A DNA stretch of 64,000 bases from Anaeromicrobium sediminis. Lineage in GTDB: Bacteria; Bacillota; Clostridia; Peptostreptococcales; Thermotaleaceae. Below, piece after piece: positions 16,249-25,673 of this stretch. The stretch covers positions 62,001-126,000 of the forward strand of contig NZ_NIBG01000003.1 in assembly GCF_002270055.1 (NCBI RefSeq), in the 5' to 3' direction. The position numbers and the translations under genes are program-made. The notes beneath the pieces are model-generated. The model searched no databases. It was not told where the DNA came from and was given only the letters and a program-made list of their open reading frames with translations. Positions within the stretch are counted from its first letter, which is position 1. Each line of letters begins with the position of its first letter.

Positions 16249-17145
16249 ATGAGTGAGACTTCTATTAATAGGGCAGAAAATATTAAGAAAAAATATAAGA
16301 AAAGAAGTCAATCTGCTGATGTTTGGCGTCGATTAAAGAGAAATAGGATGGCCATGATAGGAATCTTTGTAATTATGATTTTCTTAACTATGGCAATTTT
16401 TGCAGATTTTATAGCTGATTACAATAGTGAGGTTATTAAACTAAATGTGAAAGAAAGGCTGCAGGAACCAAGCTCTAACCATTGGTTTGGAACTGATGAA
16501 TATGGACGAGATATATTTTCAAGAATTGTTCATGGAACAAGAATTTCTCTATTTGTAGGGGTGATCTCTGTAGGAATTGCCTTAACCTTTGGTGGGACTC
16601 TAGGGGCCATTTCAGGCTATTATGGGGGGAAACTTGACAATATAGTTATGAGACTTCTGGATGTTCTCCTTGCCATTCCAGCCATTTTATTAGCCATAAC
16701 TATTGTGGCATCAATGGGGGCTAGTATTGTTAACTTAATGATTGCCGTTGGAATTTCCAATATACCAGGTTTTGCACGGGTAGTAAGGGCAGCCGTTTTG
16801 AGTGTAAAAGACCAAGAGTATATAGAAGCGGCAAGATCCATTGGAGCAAAGGATCATACTATTATTATTAAGCATGTACTACCAAACTGTCTAGCACCTA
16901 TTATTGTATACTCAACCCTAAAGGTGGCAACGGCTATCATGGCTACGGCAGGACTTAGTTTCATTGGTCTTGGTGTAAAACCACCAGCACCAGAATGGGG
17001 AAGCATGTTAGCAGGAGGACGTGCTTTTATTAGGGATAAAATGTATATAGTACTCTTTCCTGGCTTAGCAATTATGGCAACAATTTTATCACTTAACTTA
17101 ATTGGAGATGGACTTAGGGATGCCCTTGATCCAAGATTGAAATAA
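16249..17145 (+). CDS. dppC: Peptide ABC transporter permease, DppC-type
   Basis: A 298-residue second channel subunit. ATG 16249 is used, with GGGTGGG 5 bases upstream; an in-frame GTG at 16240 overlaps that RBS. The N-terminus has the DppC features [17 protein letters not shown] and [15 protein letters not shown], and the EAA loop is [20 protein letters not shown]. Pairs with DppB and the two ATPases downstream. Confidence 0.9.
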   Translation: MSETSINRAENIKKKYKKRSQSADVWRRLKRNRMAMIGIFVIMIFLTMAIFADFIADYNSEVIKLNVKERLQEPSSNHWFGTDEYGRDIFSRIVHGTRISLFVGVISVGIALTFGGTLGAISGYYGGKLDNIVMRLLDVLLAIPAILLAITIVASMGASIVNLMIAVGISNIPGFARVVRAAVLSVKDQEYIEAARSIGAKDHTIIIKHVLPNCLAPIIVYSTLKVATAIMATAGLSFIGLGVKPPAPEWGSMLAGGRAFIRDKMYIVLFPGLAIMATILSLNLIGDGLRDALDPRLK

Positions 17146-17159
17146 CAAGAGGTGATTAT

Positions 17160-18164
17160 TTGAATAATAAAACACTGGAAATAGAAAACCTTGTGATTCA
17201 GTATGACACAGATGATGGCATTGTGGAAGCTGTGAATGGTATTGACTTGTGCCTAAATAAGGGTAAAACTATAGGTCTAGTAGGCGAAACGGGGGCGGGA
17301 AAAACAACTATGGCCCTTTCTATTTTAAATCTAATTCCAATGCCTCCAGGAAAAATAGTGAGTGGTTCCATTAGGGTAGATGGTATTCACATATTGGAAA
17401 AAACAGAAAAGGAACTAGAAGGGATTAGGGGAAGGATTGTTTCAATGATTTTCCAAGATCCTATGACTGCACTCAATCCTGTTATTACAGTAGGAGAGCA
17501 GATTGCAGAAGTAATAAGAATTCATCAAAAGGTGGACAACAAAGAAGCCAGGAAAAAAGCAGAAAAAATGCTTGAACTAGTGGGTATTCCAAAGGGACGA
17601 ATGCTTGAATATCCACATCAGTTTTCAGGTGGCATGAAACAAAGGGTTGTTATTGCCATTGCTTTAGCCTGTAGCCCCAAGTTACTCATTGCAGATGAAT
17701 CAACAACGGCTCTAGATGTAACAATACAGGCTCAAGTATTGGAACTAATGAAGGACTTAAAGGAAAAGTTACATATGTCCATGATTATGATTACCCATGA
17801 CCTAGGGATAGTGGCAGAAGTATGTGATGAAGTGGCTATTATGTATGCAGGAAGAATCGTAGAGCAGGGAAGTCTAGTTGATATATTTGAAAATCCAAAG
17901 CATCCATATACGGAGGGACTTTTTAATTCCATTCCAAATATTGATGATAGAAAAGCTAAGTTAAAACCTATTAAAGGCTTAATGTCAGATCCTTATAACT
18001 TACCAAAGGGATGTGCCTTTTGTGATAGATGTGATTATACCATGGATAAGTGTAAAACCATGAAGCCAGAGAAAATTATCTTTAGTGAAAGCCATTTTGT
18101 AGAGTGTCATATTTATAAGGACAATAAGAACTATACTTTAAAGTATGGAGATAAAAAATATTAA
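17160..18164 (+). CDS. dppD: Peptide ABC transporter ATPase, DppD-type
   Basis: A 334-residue ATPase: Walker [10 protein letters not shown], signature FSGGMKQR, Walker B LLIADE, switch His in ITHDLG, and the C-terminal Cys-containing oligopeptide-transporter extension (CAFCDRC...CKTMKP...VECHIY). Those Cys residues are commonly associated with an iron-sulfur or metal site in this family. TTG start with AGAGGTGA upstream. Works as a heterodimer with the next ATPase. Confidence 0.9.
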   Translation: MNNKTLEIENLVIQYDTDDGIVEAVNGIDLCLNKGKTIGLVGETGAGKTTMALSILNLIPMPPGKIVSGSIRVDGIHILEKTEKELEGIRGRIVSMIFQDPMTALNPVITVGEQIAEVIRIHQKVDNKEARKKAEKMLELVGIPKGRMLEYPHQFSGGMKQRVVIAIALACSPKLLIADESTTALDVTIQAQVLELMKDLKEKLHMSMIMITHDLGIVAEVCDEVAIMYAGRIVEQGSLVDIFENPKHPYTEGLFNSIPNIDDRKAKLKPIKGLMSDPYNLPKGCAFCDRCDYTMDKCKTMKPEKIIFSESHFVECHIYKDNKNYTLKYGDKKY

Positions 18165-18177
18165 GGGGTGTTATTAA

Positions 18178-19134
18178 GTGTCTGATATATTACTAGAAGT
18201 AAAAAATTTGAAGAAATATTTTAAGACCCCAAAGGGCATGTTGCATGCTGTAGATGATGTAAGTTTTAAACTAAAAAAGGGAACAACTCTTGGCCTTGTG
18301 GGGGAATCTGGTTGTGGTAAATCTACAACGGGACGAGTTCTCTTAAGATTATTAGAAGCCACTGGTGGAGAAGTAATATATGATGGAAAGAACATTATGG
18401 ATTTAAGTAATGATCAAATGAGAAAACTCAGAAAAGAAATGCAAATGATTTTCCAAGATCCCTTTTCATCTTTAAACCCAAGAATGACAGTAAGTGAGAT
18501 TATAGAAGAACCAATTAAGTTACATAAGCTAATCAAGGATAAAGAAAAGCGCTTTGAAAAGGTTCTTGAGCTAATGGAGTTAGTAGGGCTCTCAGAGCGA
18601 TTAATTAATACCTATCCCCACGAACTTGATGGAGGAAGAAGGCAACGAATTGGTATAGCAAGGGCTTTGGCTCTAGATACAAAGTTTATCGTGTGCGATG
18701 AACCTGTGTCCGCCTTAGACGTTTCCATTCAGGCACAGATACTCAATTTAATGAAAGAGTTACAGGAAAAACTAGGGCTTACTTATATCTTTATTACTCA
18801 TGACCTATCCGTAGTAAATCATTTTGCAGATGAAATAGCAGTTATGTATCTAGGGAAAATTGTTGAAAGAGCCCCTTCAGAAGAGTTGTTTAATAACCCA
18901 ATACATCCTTACACAAAAGCTTTATTATCAGCAATTCCAAGGCCAACCCTTAAGAAAACCCATGAGAAGATAATATTAAAGGGGGAGATTACTTCTCCTA
19001 TTAATCCAGAGACAAACTGTCGATTCTCAAATCGTTGTATTTATACAACGGAAATATGCAAGTTAAAGGAACCAACCTTAGAAAATATATGTGAAAATCA
19101 TTCTGTTGCATGTCATATTGTTAATAGAAAGTAA
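18178..19134 (+). CDS. dppF: Peptide ABC transporter ATPase, DppF-type
   Basis: A 318-residue ATPase: Walker [10 protein letters not shown], Walker B FIVCDEP, ITHDLS and a C-terminal Cys cluster (CRFSNRC...CKLKEP...VACHI). The ABC signature reads LDGGRRQR instead of LSGGQ; this S-to-D variant occurs in DppF-type subunits and probably marks the asymmetric site of the heterodimer. GTG start with GGGGTG upstream. Last gene of the peptide operon. Confidence 0.9.
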   Translation: MSDILLEVKNLKKYFKTPKGMLHAVDDVSFKLKKGTTLGLVGESGCGKSTTGRVLLRLLEATGGEVIYDGKNIMDLSNDQMRKLRKEMQMIFQDPFSSLNPRMTVSEIIEEPIKLHKLIKDKEKRFEKVLELMELVGLSERLINTYPHELDGGRRQRIGIARALALDTKFIVCDEPVSALDVSIQAQILNLMKELQEKLGLTYIFITHDLSVVNHFADEIAVMYLGKIVERAPSEELFNNPIHPYTKALLSAIPRPTLKKTHEKIILKGEITSPINPETNCRFSNRCIYTTEICKLKEPTLENICENHSVACHIVNRK

Positions 19135-19190
19135 AGAAAGTTAAAATTGTTTTAATATTATGAATTTTATGAAAAGATATGTAGAAACTA

Positions 19191-19220
19191 TTGCTCCTAG
19201 GACAAACAAAAAGTTATAAT
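19191..19220 (+). promoter_or_regulatory. Possible promoter of the alkaline phosphatase gene
   Basis: TATAAT at 19215-19220 with TTGCTC (19191-19196) 18 bases upstream. The -35 is weak; the -10 is perfect. Confidence 0.5.
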
Positions 19221-19262
19221 ATACGTGCATGGTAAAAAAATCCAAATTGAGGAGGAGATTGT

Positions 19263-20699
19263 ATGAAAAGAAATATGAGGAGACTTGTTGTGCTTATGTT
19301 AATCCTTACTTTAGCATTCACATCTAGTATTGCTTATGCTGGAGAGGCTAAGGAAGTTAAAGCACCTAAGTACATATTTTATTTCATTGGTGATGGTTTA
19401 GGCTTATCACAAAGACAAGTGGGGGAATTATTTTTACAAGAAGCTAGCAATGATAAATCTAAGAAGTTAATGATGAATACTTTACCTGTGACAGGACTTA
19501 AAACTACTTATTCATCTAACACATTAGTTACAGATTCAGCAGCTGCAGGAACTGCCCTTGCTACTGGACATAAAACTGATAATGGAGTTATATCTAAAAC
19601 TCCAGATGGAAAAGATCTTAAAACTATACTAGAGTTAGCAGAAGAAAAGGGATATGCTACAGGTCTAGTAAGTACTACTAGAATAACTCATGCTACACCA
19701 GCATCTTTTGCATCTCACAATGTAAATAGAGATAATGAAAATGAAATAGCAGTAGACTTCCTAGATAGTGGTGTGGAATTCTTTGCAGGTGGTGGATATA
19801 GACACTTTGCACCAAAGGCATGGGAATTTGGAAAATCTAAGAGAAAAGATGAAAGAGATTTATTAAAGGAATTTGCAGGCTTAGGATACAACGTATTTGC
19901 AGGGGAAAAGGATAGTGCTAATTTCTTAAAGTTTGCTCCAAAGGGAAAAGAAAAAGTATTTGCAGCTTTATCTTATTCTCATTTACCATATGATATTGAT
20001 AGATTAAGTACTTTAGATACTCCTAGTTTATCTCAATTAACTGAAAAAGGTATTGAAGTATTATCTCAATATGAAGATGGATTCTTTATGATGGTTGAAG
20101 GTGGAAGAATTGACCACGCAGCTCACTCAAATGATCCTGTTGGAACTATTCATGACGTATTAGCATTTGATGATGCTATTAAAAAGGCTTATAAATTCTA
20201 TGAAAAGAATCCAGCGGATACTTTGATTATAGTTGCTGCTGACCACGAAACTGGTGGACTTGGATTAGGTATGGGTCTTGATTATTTCTTAAATTTAGAA
20301 GAACTATTTGATGTGAAAGCTTCTACAGAGGCTATAGGATATGAAGATAAGAAATATGATGGAAATAGAGAAGAATACTTTAAGTATATAGAAAAAGTAT
20401 ATAGCTTAGAAAATTTAACTGAAAAAGAAAGAGCAGAAATAGAAAAGGCTATGGATTTAGAAGACAAAGGTATTGAAGGTAGCAAGAGAGAATATGGTTA
20501 CCTAACTAAGGAACCTACTGCCATTGCCGTAGCTCACGTGATTTCTAATAGAGCTAATATTTACTGGACTACTTTTGCTCACTCTGGAGTACCAATTCCA
20601 CTTACAGCTGTTGGCGTTAATGCTGAAGATTTCAGCGGATACAATGATAATACTATGATAGCTAAAAAATTAGCTAAAATCATAGGTGGAGAATTATAA
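19263..20699 (+). CDS. Alkaline phosphatase (PhoA family), secreted
   Basis: A 478-residue exported phosphomonoesterase. A signal peptide (MKRNMRRLVVLMLILTLAF to AYAG) is followed by the metal-binding YFIGDGLG, the nucleophile Ser92 in TDSAAAGTALATGHKT, HATPASFASHN, EGGRIDHAAHSNDP and ADHETGG, so the two zinc sites and the nucleophile are all present. It should hydrolyse phosphate esters outside the cell membrane. GAGGAGG lies 8 bases before the ATG. Single-gene unit ending in a terminator at 20708. No Pho-box-like direct repeats were recognised upstream. Confidence 0.92.
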   Translation: MKRNMRRLVVLMLILTLAFTSSIAYAGEAKEVKAPKYIFYFIGDGLGLSQRQVGELFLQEASNDKSKKLMMNTLPVTGLKTTYSSNTLVTDSAAAGTALATGHKTDNGVISKTPDGKDLKTILELAEEKGYATGLVSTTRITHATPASFASHNVNRDNENEIAVDFLDSGVEFFAGGGYRHFAPKAWEFGKSKRKDERDLLKEFAGLGYNVFAGEKDSANFLKFAPKGKEKVFAALSYSHLPYDIDRLSTLDTPSLSQLTEKGIEVLSQYEDGFFMMVEGGRIDHAAHSNDPVGTIHDVLAFDDAIKKAYKFYEKNPADTLIIVAADHETGGLGLGMGLDYFLNLEELFDVKASTEAIGYEDKKYDGNREEYFKYIEKVYSLENLTEKERAEIEKAMDLEDKGIEGSKREYGYLTKEPTAIAVAHVISNRANIYWTTFAHSGVPIPLTAVGVNAEDFSGYNDNTMIAKKLAKIIGGEL

Positions 20700-20707
20700 G
20701 AATACAA

Positions 20708-20730
20708 AAAGCTGGGGAAACCCAGCTTTT
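20708..20730 (+). terminator. Terminator of the alkaline phosphatase gene
   Basis: AAAGCTGGG pairs with CCCAGCTTT around a GAAA tetraloop, followed by T residues. Confidence 0.88.
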
Positions 20731-20786
20731 GAATTATAGACATATTACATATAACGTTTCTTTATTTTGGATGGGAGCATTAAAGT

Positions 20787-21911
20787 ATGAGAAATTACAA
20801 AAGCAGCGTAGTTATGATAATACTAATGATATTAGTAGTTGGAATTTTAATAGTTGATAGGGAGAATGATTCAAAGATAGAAGATGTATTTGAAGTGAAG
20901 GCTAGAGTTATGAAGGTGAACAATGATAATTTAATACAGTCTAATATTGCAAATATGGGAGTGCAAAATTTAGAAGTGAGGATACTAGAAGGAGAATTTA
21001 AAGGACAATTTACTAATTCTCTAAATACTTTAGTGGGCAATTTATCAGTGGAAAATACCTATAAAAAGGGAGACACAATAATAGTAGCCATTAGGATCGA
21101 AGACGGAAAAATAGCAGATAGTAAGGCCATTGATTTATATAGACAAAACTACCATGTACTATTATTTGGTACTTTCGTAATATGCTTAATTATATTTGCA
21201 AAGCAAATAGGAATTAAGGCATTATTCTCATTTATAATGAGTTTGTTTGTCATATGGAAATTTCTAATTCCAGGACTCCTTGAAGGAAAGGACCCACTAT
21301 TATTATCCATGTGGGTACTAGTATTACTTACGGCAATAATTTTATTTTCCATATCTGGAATTACTAAAAAGGGAGTGGCAGCCTTTGTAGGAACCATAAC
21401 AGGACTGTCCATAACTATAGGATTGACCTTATTCTTTGGAAGTAGGATGGAGTTGTATGGAATGACAGCCCCCTTTGCAGAAACCCTAATGTTTAATGGA
21501 CATCTTGATCTAGATATGAGAAAAATATTTTATGCGGCCATAGTAATTGGAGCTTCAGGTGCAGCCATGGATATAGCCATGGATGTGGCATCATCCATGT
21601 ATGAAATTAAAAGTCATAAACCCAATATTTCCATGAAAGACCTTATAAAATCAGGATTTAATGTGGGACGAGATGTGGTAGGAACTATGACAACTACCCT
21701 TTTATTGGCTTATTCGGGTGGGTATCTAACATTACTTATGCTTTTTATGGATAAAAACTCTAGTTTTAATAGAATAATAAATTTCAAAATAGTATCAGCA
21801 GAAATAATGAGGACCGTAATAGGTAGTATAGGATTAGTATTAGTGGCCCCTATTACAGCAATAGTAGCAGGTATTATATATAGTAAAGTAAAAGAAAATG
21901 TAACTAATTAG
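20787..21911 (+). CDS. YibE/F-family membrane protein
   Basis: A 374-residue integral membrane protein with an N-terminal helix, an extracytoplasmic beta-type domain (residues ~35-120) and about seven C-terminal helices. The block GAAMDIAMDVASSMYEIK followed by a GRDVVGTMTTTLLLAYSGG region is the YibE/F (PF07907-type) signature. Transport function is presumed but not established. GGGAG lies 9-10 bases before the ATG. It is followed, after its own promoter, by an FMN-binding lipoprotein gene. Confidence 0.85.
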   Translation: MRNYKSSVVMIILMILVVGILIVDRENDSKIEDVFEVKARVMKVNNDNLIQSNIANMGVQNLEVRILEGEFKGQFTNSLNTLVGNLSVENTYKKGDTIIVAIRIEDGKIADSKAIDLYRQNYHVLLFGTFVICLIIFAKQIGIKALFSFIMSLFVIWKFLIPGLLEGKDPLLLSMWVLVLLTAIILFSISGITKKGVAAFVGTITGLSITIGLTLFFGSRMELYGMTAPFAETLMFNGHLDLDMRKIFYAAIVIGASGAAMDIAMDVASSMYEIKSHKPNISMKDLIKSGFNVGRDVVGTMTTTLLLAYSGGYLTLLMLFMDKNSSFNRIINFKIVSAEIMRTVIGSIGLVLVAPITAIVAGIIYSKVKENVTN

Positions 21912-21948
21912 TTGATGATAAAAATAATCAAATGATATAAATTATCTA

Positions 21949-21978
21949 TTGACAATGTGTTAACGAAATTATTATAAT
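21949..21978 (+). promoter_or_regulatory. Promoter of the FMN-binding lipoprotein gene
   Basis: TTGACA (21949-21954) and TATAAT (21973-21978), both consensus, separated by 18 bases, 48 bases before the start codon. Confidence 0.8.
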
Positions 21979-22025
21979 TTAGTTGGACATATAGTAATAG
22001 ACAAACACATTGGAGGGAACAATAA

Positions 22026-22523
22026 ATGTTAAAGAAGAAAGCTTTATTAATAGGTATGACATTAGTAGTAGCAGCAGGATTATTCGTAGGTTGTGGTTCA
22101 AAGCCGGAAGAGGCAGCTACTGAAAATACTCAAGTAGAACAAAAGGCTGAAGAAGTTGCATATAAAGATGGTGTATATAAGGCAGAAGGTGATGAATTCC
22201 AAAATGGATGGAAAGCAACAGTTTCTATAGAAGTTAAAGATGGAAAAATAGTTTCAGCTGATTGGAATGGAGTAGATGAAGAGGGAGCAACTAAGAAAGA
22301 TGCTTCTAAAGATGGTAAATATCCAATGGTAGAAAAGGCAGGAGCTAAAGCACCTTGGCATGAACAAGCTCAGTTAGCGGAAGCATACTTAATAGAAACT
22401 CAAGATCCAAAAAATATTAAATATACGGATGATGAAGGACATACGGATGCAATTTCTGGAGCATCTATTAAAGTTTCAGAATTCTTTACATTAGCAGAAA
22501 AGGCACTAGAGGAAGCTAAATAG
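22026..22523 (+). CDS. FMN-binding domain lipoprotein
   Basis: A 165-residue lipoprotein: signal and lipobox (VAAGLFVGC), an acidic linker, then one FMN-binding domain (PF04205-type) with DGVYKAEG and the flavinylation-like motif Asp141-Ala-Ile-Ser-Gly-Ala-Ser147. Characterised motifs usually end in Thr as flavin acceptor; Ser here may still serve. Proteins of this kind carry electrons outside the membrane in extracellular electron transfer or Rnf-like systems. No ApbE flavin transferase gene is seen in the window. GGAGG precedes the ATG; consensus promoter upstream suggests high expression. Confidence 0.85.
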   Translation: MLKKKALLIGMTLVVAAGLFVGCGSKPEEAATENTQVEQKAEEVAYKDGVYKAEGDEFQNGWKATVSIEVKDGKIVSADWNGVDEEGATKKDASKDGKYPMVEKAGAKAPWHEQAQLAEAYLIETQDPKNIKYTDDEGHTDAISGASIKVSEFFTLAEKALEEAK

Positions 22524-22535
22524 ATTTTAAAATAA

Positions 22536-22580
22536 AAAATAGTGATTAAGTATATAATATATACTTAATCACTATTTTTT
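22536..22580 (+). terminator. Strong terminator of the FMN lipoprotein gene
   Basis: A roughly 20-bp nearly perfect stem (AATAGTGATTAAGTATAT with its complement) followed by T7. Confidence 0.9.
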
Positions 22581-22675
22581 TATGGATAGAGAACTAAAAA
22601 AAGTATTAACAATTTATTAAATCTATTACAAAATGTAAATTTTAACATATAATTGTAAATGCAGGAGGAGAAAAT

Positions 22676-24025
22676 ATGAACGAAAGAAGTTATATGTTAG
22701 AAAATGAGAAAATAAGCAAAGTGTTGATGAAGTTATCATTGCCTGCAACGGTGGGAATGATAGTTAATGCCTTATATAATATAGTAGATACTATATTTAT
22801 AGGAAGGGGAGTAGGAACCATAGCCATAGGAGCTTTGGCAATAGCCTTTCCCATACAAATGATCATAATGGCCATAGCTCAGACGGTTGGAGTTGGAGGA
22901 GCATCTGCCCTATCTAGAAGTCTTGGAGCCAAAGATATAGAAAGGGCAGATAAGGTTGCTGGAAATTCTTTCATATCTGTATTTATTGTAAGTATAATTA
23001 CTGTAGTATTTAGTTTTATATTTATGGAACCTATACTTAGACTATTTGGAGCTACAGAGAATATACTTCCTTATGCAATGGAATATTTAAAAGTAATACT
23101 TTTAGGAAGCCTATATTTTCCCTTTGTAGTTTGTGCTAATAATTTAATAAGGGCAGAAGGTAATGCTAAAGCATCAATGATAATAATGGTAATAGGTACT
23201 GGTTTAAACATTATACTAGATCCTCTATTTATATTTGTATTTAATATGGGAATTGCTGGAGCAGCATGGGCCACTATTATTTCTCAATTTGCATCCCTTG
23301 TATATGTGGGCATTTACATGTATGGAGGAAAAAGCGCATTAAAAATTAGGATTAGACACTTGAAATTAGAAGGATCCATTGTAAAAGAAATATTTACAGT
23401 GGGCTTCTCATCCTTTACAAGACAAGCGGCAGGAAGTGTTGTTGCCATTGTAGTAAATAACTCTCTAAAGTTTTATGGTGGAGATATGGCCATATCCATA
23501 TATGGAACTGTAAATAAGGTAATAATGTTCTTATTTATGCCTTTGTTTGGAGTAGTTCAAGGTATGCAGCCTATAGTTGGGTATAACTATGGAGCGAAAA
23601 AGGTTAGTAGAGTTAAGGAAACGGTAAAGTTATCTATTATAGTCACTACAATATTAGCTACAACTAGTGTATTAATAGGGGAGTTATTTCCTAATTTAAT
23701 TATGAAAGTGTTTACAAAGGATAAGGCATTTATAGAAAGTAGTGCAAGTGTACTTAGAATCATAATAGCAGGAATACCTGTTATAGGAGTACAAGTGGTA
23801 GGATCCACATTGTTTCAATCTATAGGAAAGGCTGTACCAGCCTTAATATTATCACTACTTAGACAGGTGTTATTTTTAATTCCACTAGTTTTAATATTAC
23901 CAAGAATAGGAAATCTAGGTTTAATAGGAATTTGGATGGCATATCCTATAGCAGATATATTATCAACCGCAGTAACTGGATTTTTATTAAAAAATGAAAT
24001 GAAAAAAATGTATTCTGTAGAGTAG
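22676..24025 (+). CDS. MATE-family multidrug/cation exporter
   Basis: A 449-residue membrane protein with twelve hydrophobic segments in two homologous halves. Begins with the usual LMKLSLPATVGMIVNALYNI and contains GMQPIVGYNYGAKK after helix 7, both typical of NorM/DinF-like MATE proteins. It should export cationic compounds using a Na+ or H+ gradient. GGAGGAG lies 6 bases before the ATG. A second MATE gene lies at 47771 on the other strand; they are distinct paralogues. Followed by terminator and repeat copy 2. Confidence 0.9.
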   Translation: MNERSYMLENEKISKVLMKLSLPATVGMIVNALYNIVDTIFIGRGVGTIAIGALAIAFPIQMIIMAIAQTVGVGGASALSRSLGAKDIERADKVAGNSFISVFIVSIITVVFSFIFMEPILRLFGATENILPYAMEYLKVILLGSLYFPFVVCANNLIRAEGNAKASMIIMVIGTGLNIILDPLFIFVFNMGIAGAAWATIISQFASLVYVGIYMYGGKSALKIRIRHLKLEGSIVKEIFTVGFSSFTRQAAGSVVAIVVNNSLKFYGGDMAISIYGTVNKVIMFLFMPLFGVVQGMQPIVGYNYGAKKVSRVKETVKLSIIVTTILATTSVLIGELFPNLIMKVFTKDKAFIESSASVLRIIIAGIPVIGVQVVGSTLFQSIGKAVPALILSLLRQVLFLIPLVLILPRIGNLGLIGIWMAYPIADILSTAVTGFLLKNEMKKMYSVE

Positions 24026-24027
24026 AT

Positions 24028-24073
24028 AAAGATTGTTCCATTATTTAAAAAATTATGGAACAATCTTTTTTTA
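24028..24073 (+). terminator. Terminator of the MATE gene
   Basis: AAAGATTGTTCCAT (24028-24041) pairs with ATGGAACAATCTTT (24055-24068), followed by T residues. Dispersed element copy 2 starts in this T-tract. Confidence 0.88.
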
Positions 24074-24074
24074 C

Positions 24075-24241
24075 TTACAAGAAAATTATAAATTTTTCGA
24101 TCTGTGAATAAGTAAAAAAAGTAAGGGGTTGTAGGGGAAGAATTACCCTGCCTCTTTAAAGGAAGGTGTTCAGATTGCGGTAGCAATCGTCGAAGGGAAC
24201 CATAGGGTTCCATAACGATGCATACGAAGTATGGTTTTTTT
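24075..24241 (+). repeat. Dispersed structured element, copy 2 of 4
   Basis: A 167-bp copy after TTAC. Left hairpin AAAATT/AATTTT, GTGAATAAGT block, GATTGC/GCAATC hairpin, GAACC/GGTTC hairpin, and CATAC/GTATG hairpin (24221-24233) followed by T residues. The GGGGAA/TTCCCC stem has one mismatch here. The AT-rich stretch 24242-24397 after it carries two TTTTAGTAAA-type sites. Confidence 0.9.
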
Positions 24242-24242
24242 A

Positions 24243-24426
24243 TTTTTTAGTAAAAAATTTAATAAAAAAAGAGACATTAAATAATGTAATGTATTAAAGA
24301 ACTAGTACATATACATGTAATGTGGAATTTTAGTAAAGGGGACAAGAGGTAGTGTTAATGAATTAATACTAAAAAATTTCTAAAAATAAAAAATTCATTG
24401 ACAGTTTACTAAAATTTTACTAAAAT
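24243..24426 (+). promoter_or_regulatory. mglB promoter region with four TTTTAGTAAA-type sites
   Basis: TTGACA (24398-24403) and TAAAAT (24421-24426), 17 bases apart. Palindromic TTTTAGTAAAA-like sites occur at 24243-24257, 24328-24337, 24405-24414 and 24415-24425; the last two lie in tandem between -35 and -10 and read on the opposite strand. They are candidate operators for a LacI-type regulator, perhaps that at 30334. Confidence 0.62.
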
Positions 24427-24484
24427 TTAAGTAGGAAAAGGATTCCATGAAAATTGTGGAAAAAAATTAAATGGGGGATTGTTT

Positions 24485-25537
24485 ATGAAAAAACTATTAT
24501 CGGTGTTAATGATATTAACACTAATGTTCTCACTAGCAGCATGTGGATCATCTGAGCAATCAAGTTCAGAAGCTCAACCAGAAGCAGAAGCAAGTGCTCC
24601 AAAGATAGGTGTAACTATCTATAAGTTTGACGATAACTTCATGTCTTTCGTACGTAGATCTATCGAAAAGAGTGCAGGAGATCAAGCTGAACTTGTGTTA
24701 AATGACTCACAAAATGATCAAGCTAAGCAAAATGAGCAAGTAGAAATGATGATTTCTAAGGGTGTAAAATCTTTAGCTATCAACTTAGTTGACCCTCAAG
24801 CGGCAGCTACTATTATCTCTAAGGCTAAAGAGGCTGAGTTACCAGTAGTATTCTTTAACAAAGAGCCAAGTGAACAAGATATGGCTTCTTATGATAAAGC
24901 TTGGTATGTAGGAACTACTTCATCTGAATCTGGAGTTATCCAAGGTGAATTAATTGCTGATTCTTGGAAAGCAAATCCAGCATGGGATAAAAATGGCGAT
25001 GGTAAAATCCAATACGTATTATTAAAGGGTGAGCCAGGACATCCAGATGCAGAAGCTCGTACTAAGTATGCAGTAGAAACTGTTGTTGAAAAAGGTATTG
25101 AAGTTGAAGAATTAGAACTTCAAACTGGAATGTGGGACTCTGTAAAGGGTAAAGAATTAATGGATGCTTGGATTGCTAAGCATGGAGACAAGATTGAGTA
25201 CGTTATAGCTAACAACGATGCTATGGCACTTGGAGCTATTAACTCATTAAAGGCTGAAGGATACTTTGAAGGAGATAAGTTTATGCCAGTAGTTGGTGTA
25301 GATGCTATCCCTGATGCTTTAACTCAAATTGAAGCGGGAACTTTAGTTGGTAGTGTACTTAACGATGCTGCAAACCAAGGTAAAGCAACTGTAGATTTAG
25401 CTATTAACGTTGCTAATGGTAAGGATGTATTAGAAGGAACTGAGTGGAAACTTGATGACAAGAAAGCAGTTCGTGTACCTTACTTAGCTATAACTAAGGA
25501 CAATATCCAAGTAGCTAAAGACTGTTACGCTGAATAA
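24485..25537 (+). CDS. mglB: Galactose/glucose ABC binding lipoprotein
   Basis: A 350-residue binding protein. ATG 24485 is preferred over the TTG at 24479 because GGGGGA is then correctly spaced. Signal and lipobox (FSLAAC) give a membrane-anchored lipoprotein. The mature protein follows E. coli MglB closely: a calcium-binding DKNGDGKIQ loop, LLKGEPGHPDAEARTKY, WD, IANNDAMALGA, VVGVDAIPDAL and VLNDAANQGKAT, so it should bind D-galactose or D-glucose. Followed by two intergenic hairpins and then mglA. Confidence 0.92.
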   Translation: MKKLLSVLMILTLMFSLAACGSSEQSSSEAQPEAEASAPKIGVTIYKFDDNFMSFVRRSIEKSAGDQAELVLNDSQNDQAKQNEQVEMMISKGVKSLAINLVDPQAAATIISKAKEAELPVVFFNKEPSEQDMASYDKAWYVGTTSSESGVIQGELIADSWKANPAWDKNGDGKIQYVLLKGEPGHPDAEARTKYAVETVVEKGIEVEELELQTGMWDSVKGKELMDAWIAKHGDKIEYVIANNDAMALGAINSLKAEGYFEGDKFMPVVGVDAIPDALTQIEAGTLVGSVLNDAANQGKATVDLAINVANGKDVLEGTEWKLDDKKAVRVPYLAITKDNIQVAKDCYAE

Positions 25538-25549
25538 TAAAAACTATGG

Positions 25550-25632
25550 GACGGTTATTTTTAAATAACCGACCCCTTATTAATACTAATAAAAGGTGCA
25601 TGGTGCATTTTAAATGCATATGCATCTTTATT
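25550..25632 (+). terminator. Two intra-operon hairpins between mglB and mglA
   Basis: GGTTATTT/AAATAACC (25555-25573) and a compound stem at 25590-25632 (AAAGGTGCAT/ATGCATCTTT around an inner TGCATTT/AAATGCA). Neither has a strong T-run. As in many sugar operons they likely protect the mglB transcript and reduce read-through. Confidence 0.65.
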
Positions 25633-25673
25633 AATATAATTATGCTTGCAATAATGTGAAAGGAGGCTTGAAT

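Noticed and set aside
23815-24213. 132-codon - strand frame over the end of the MATE gene and repeat copy 2
   Set aside because: It crosses the MATE gene in antisense and the structured repeat; no RBS, and the part over the repeat is not conserved in the other copies.
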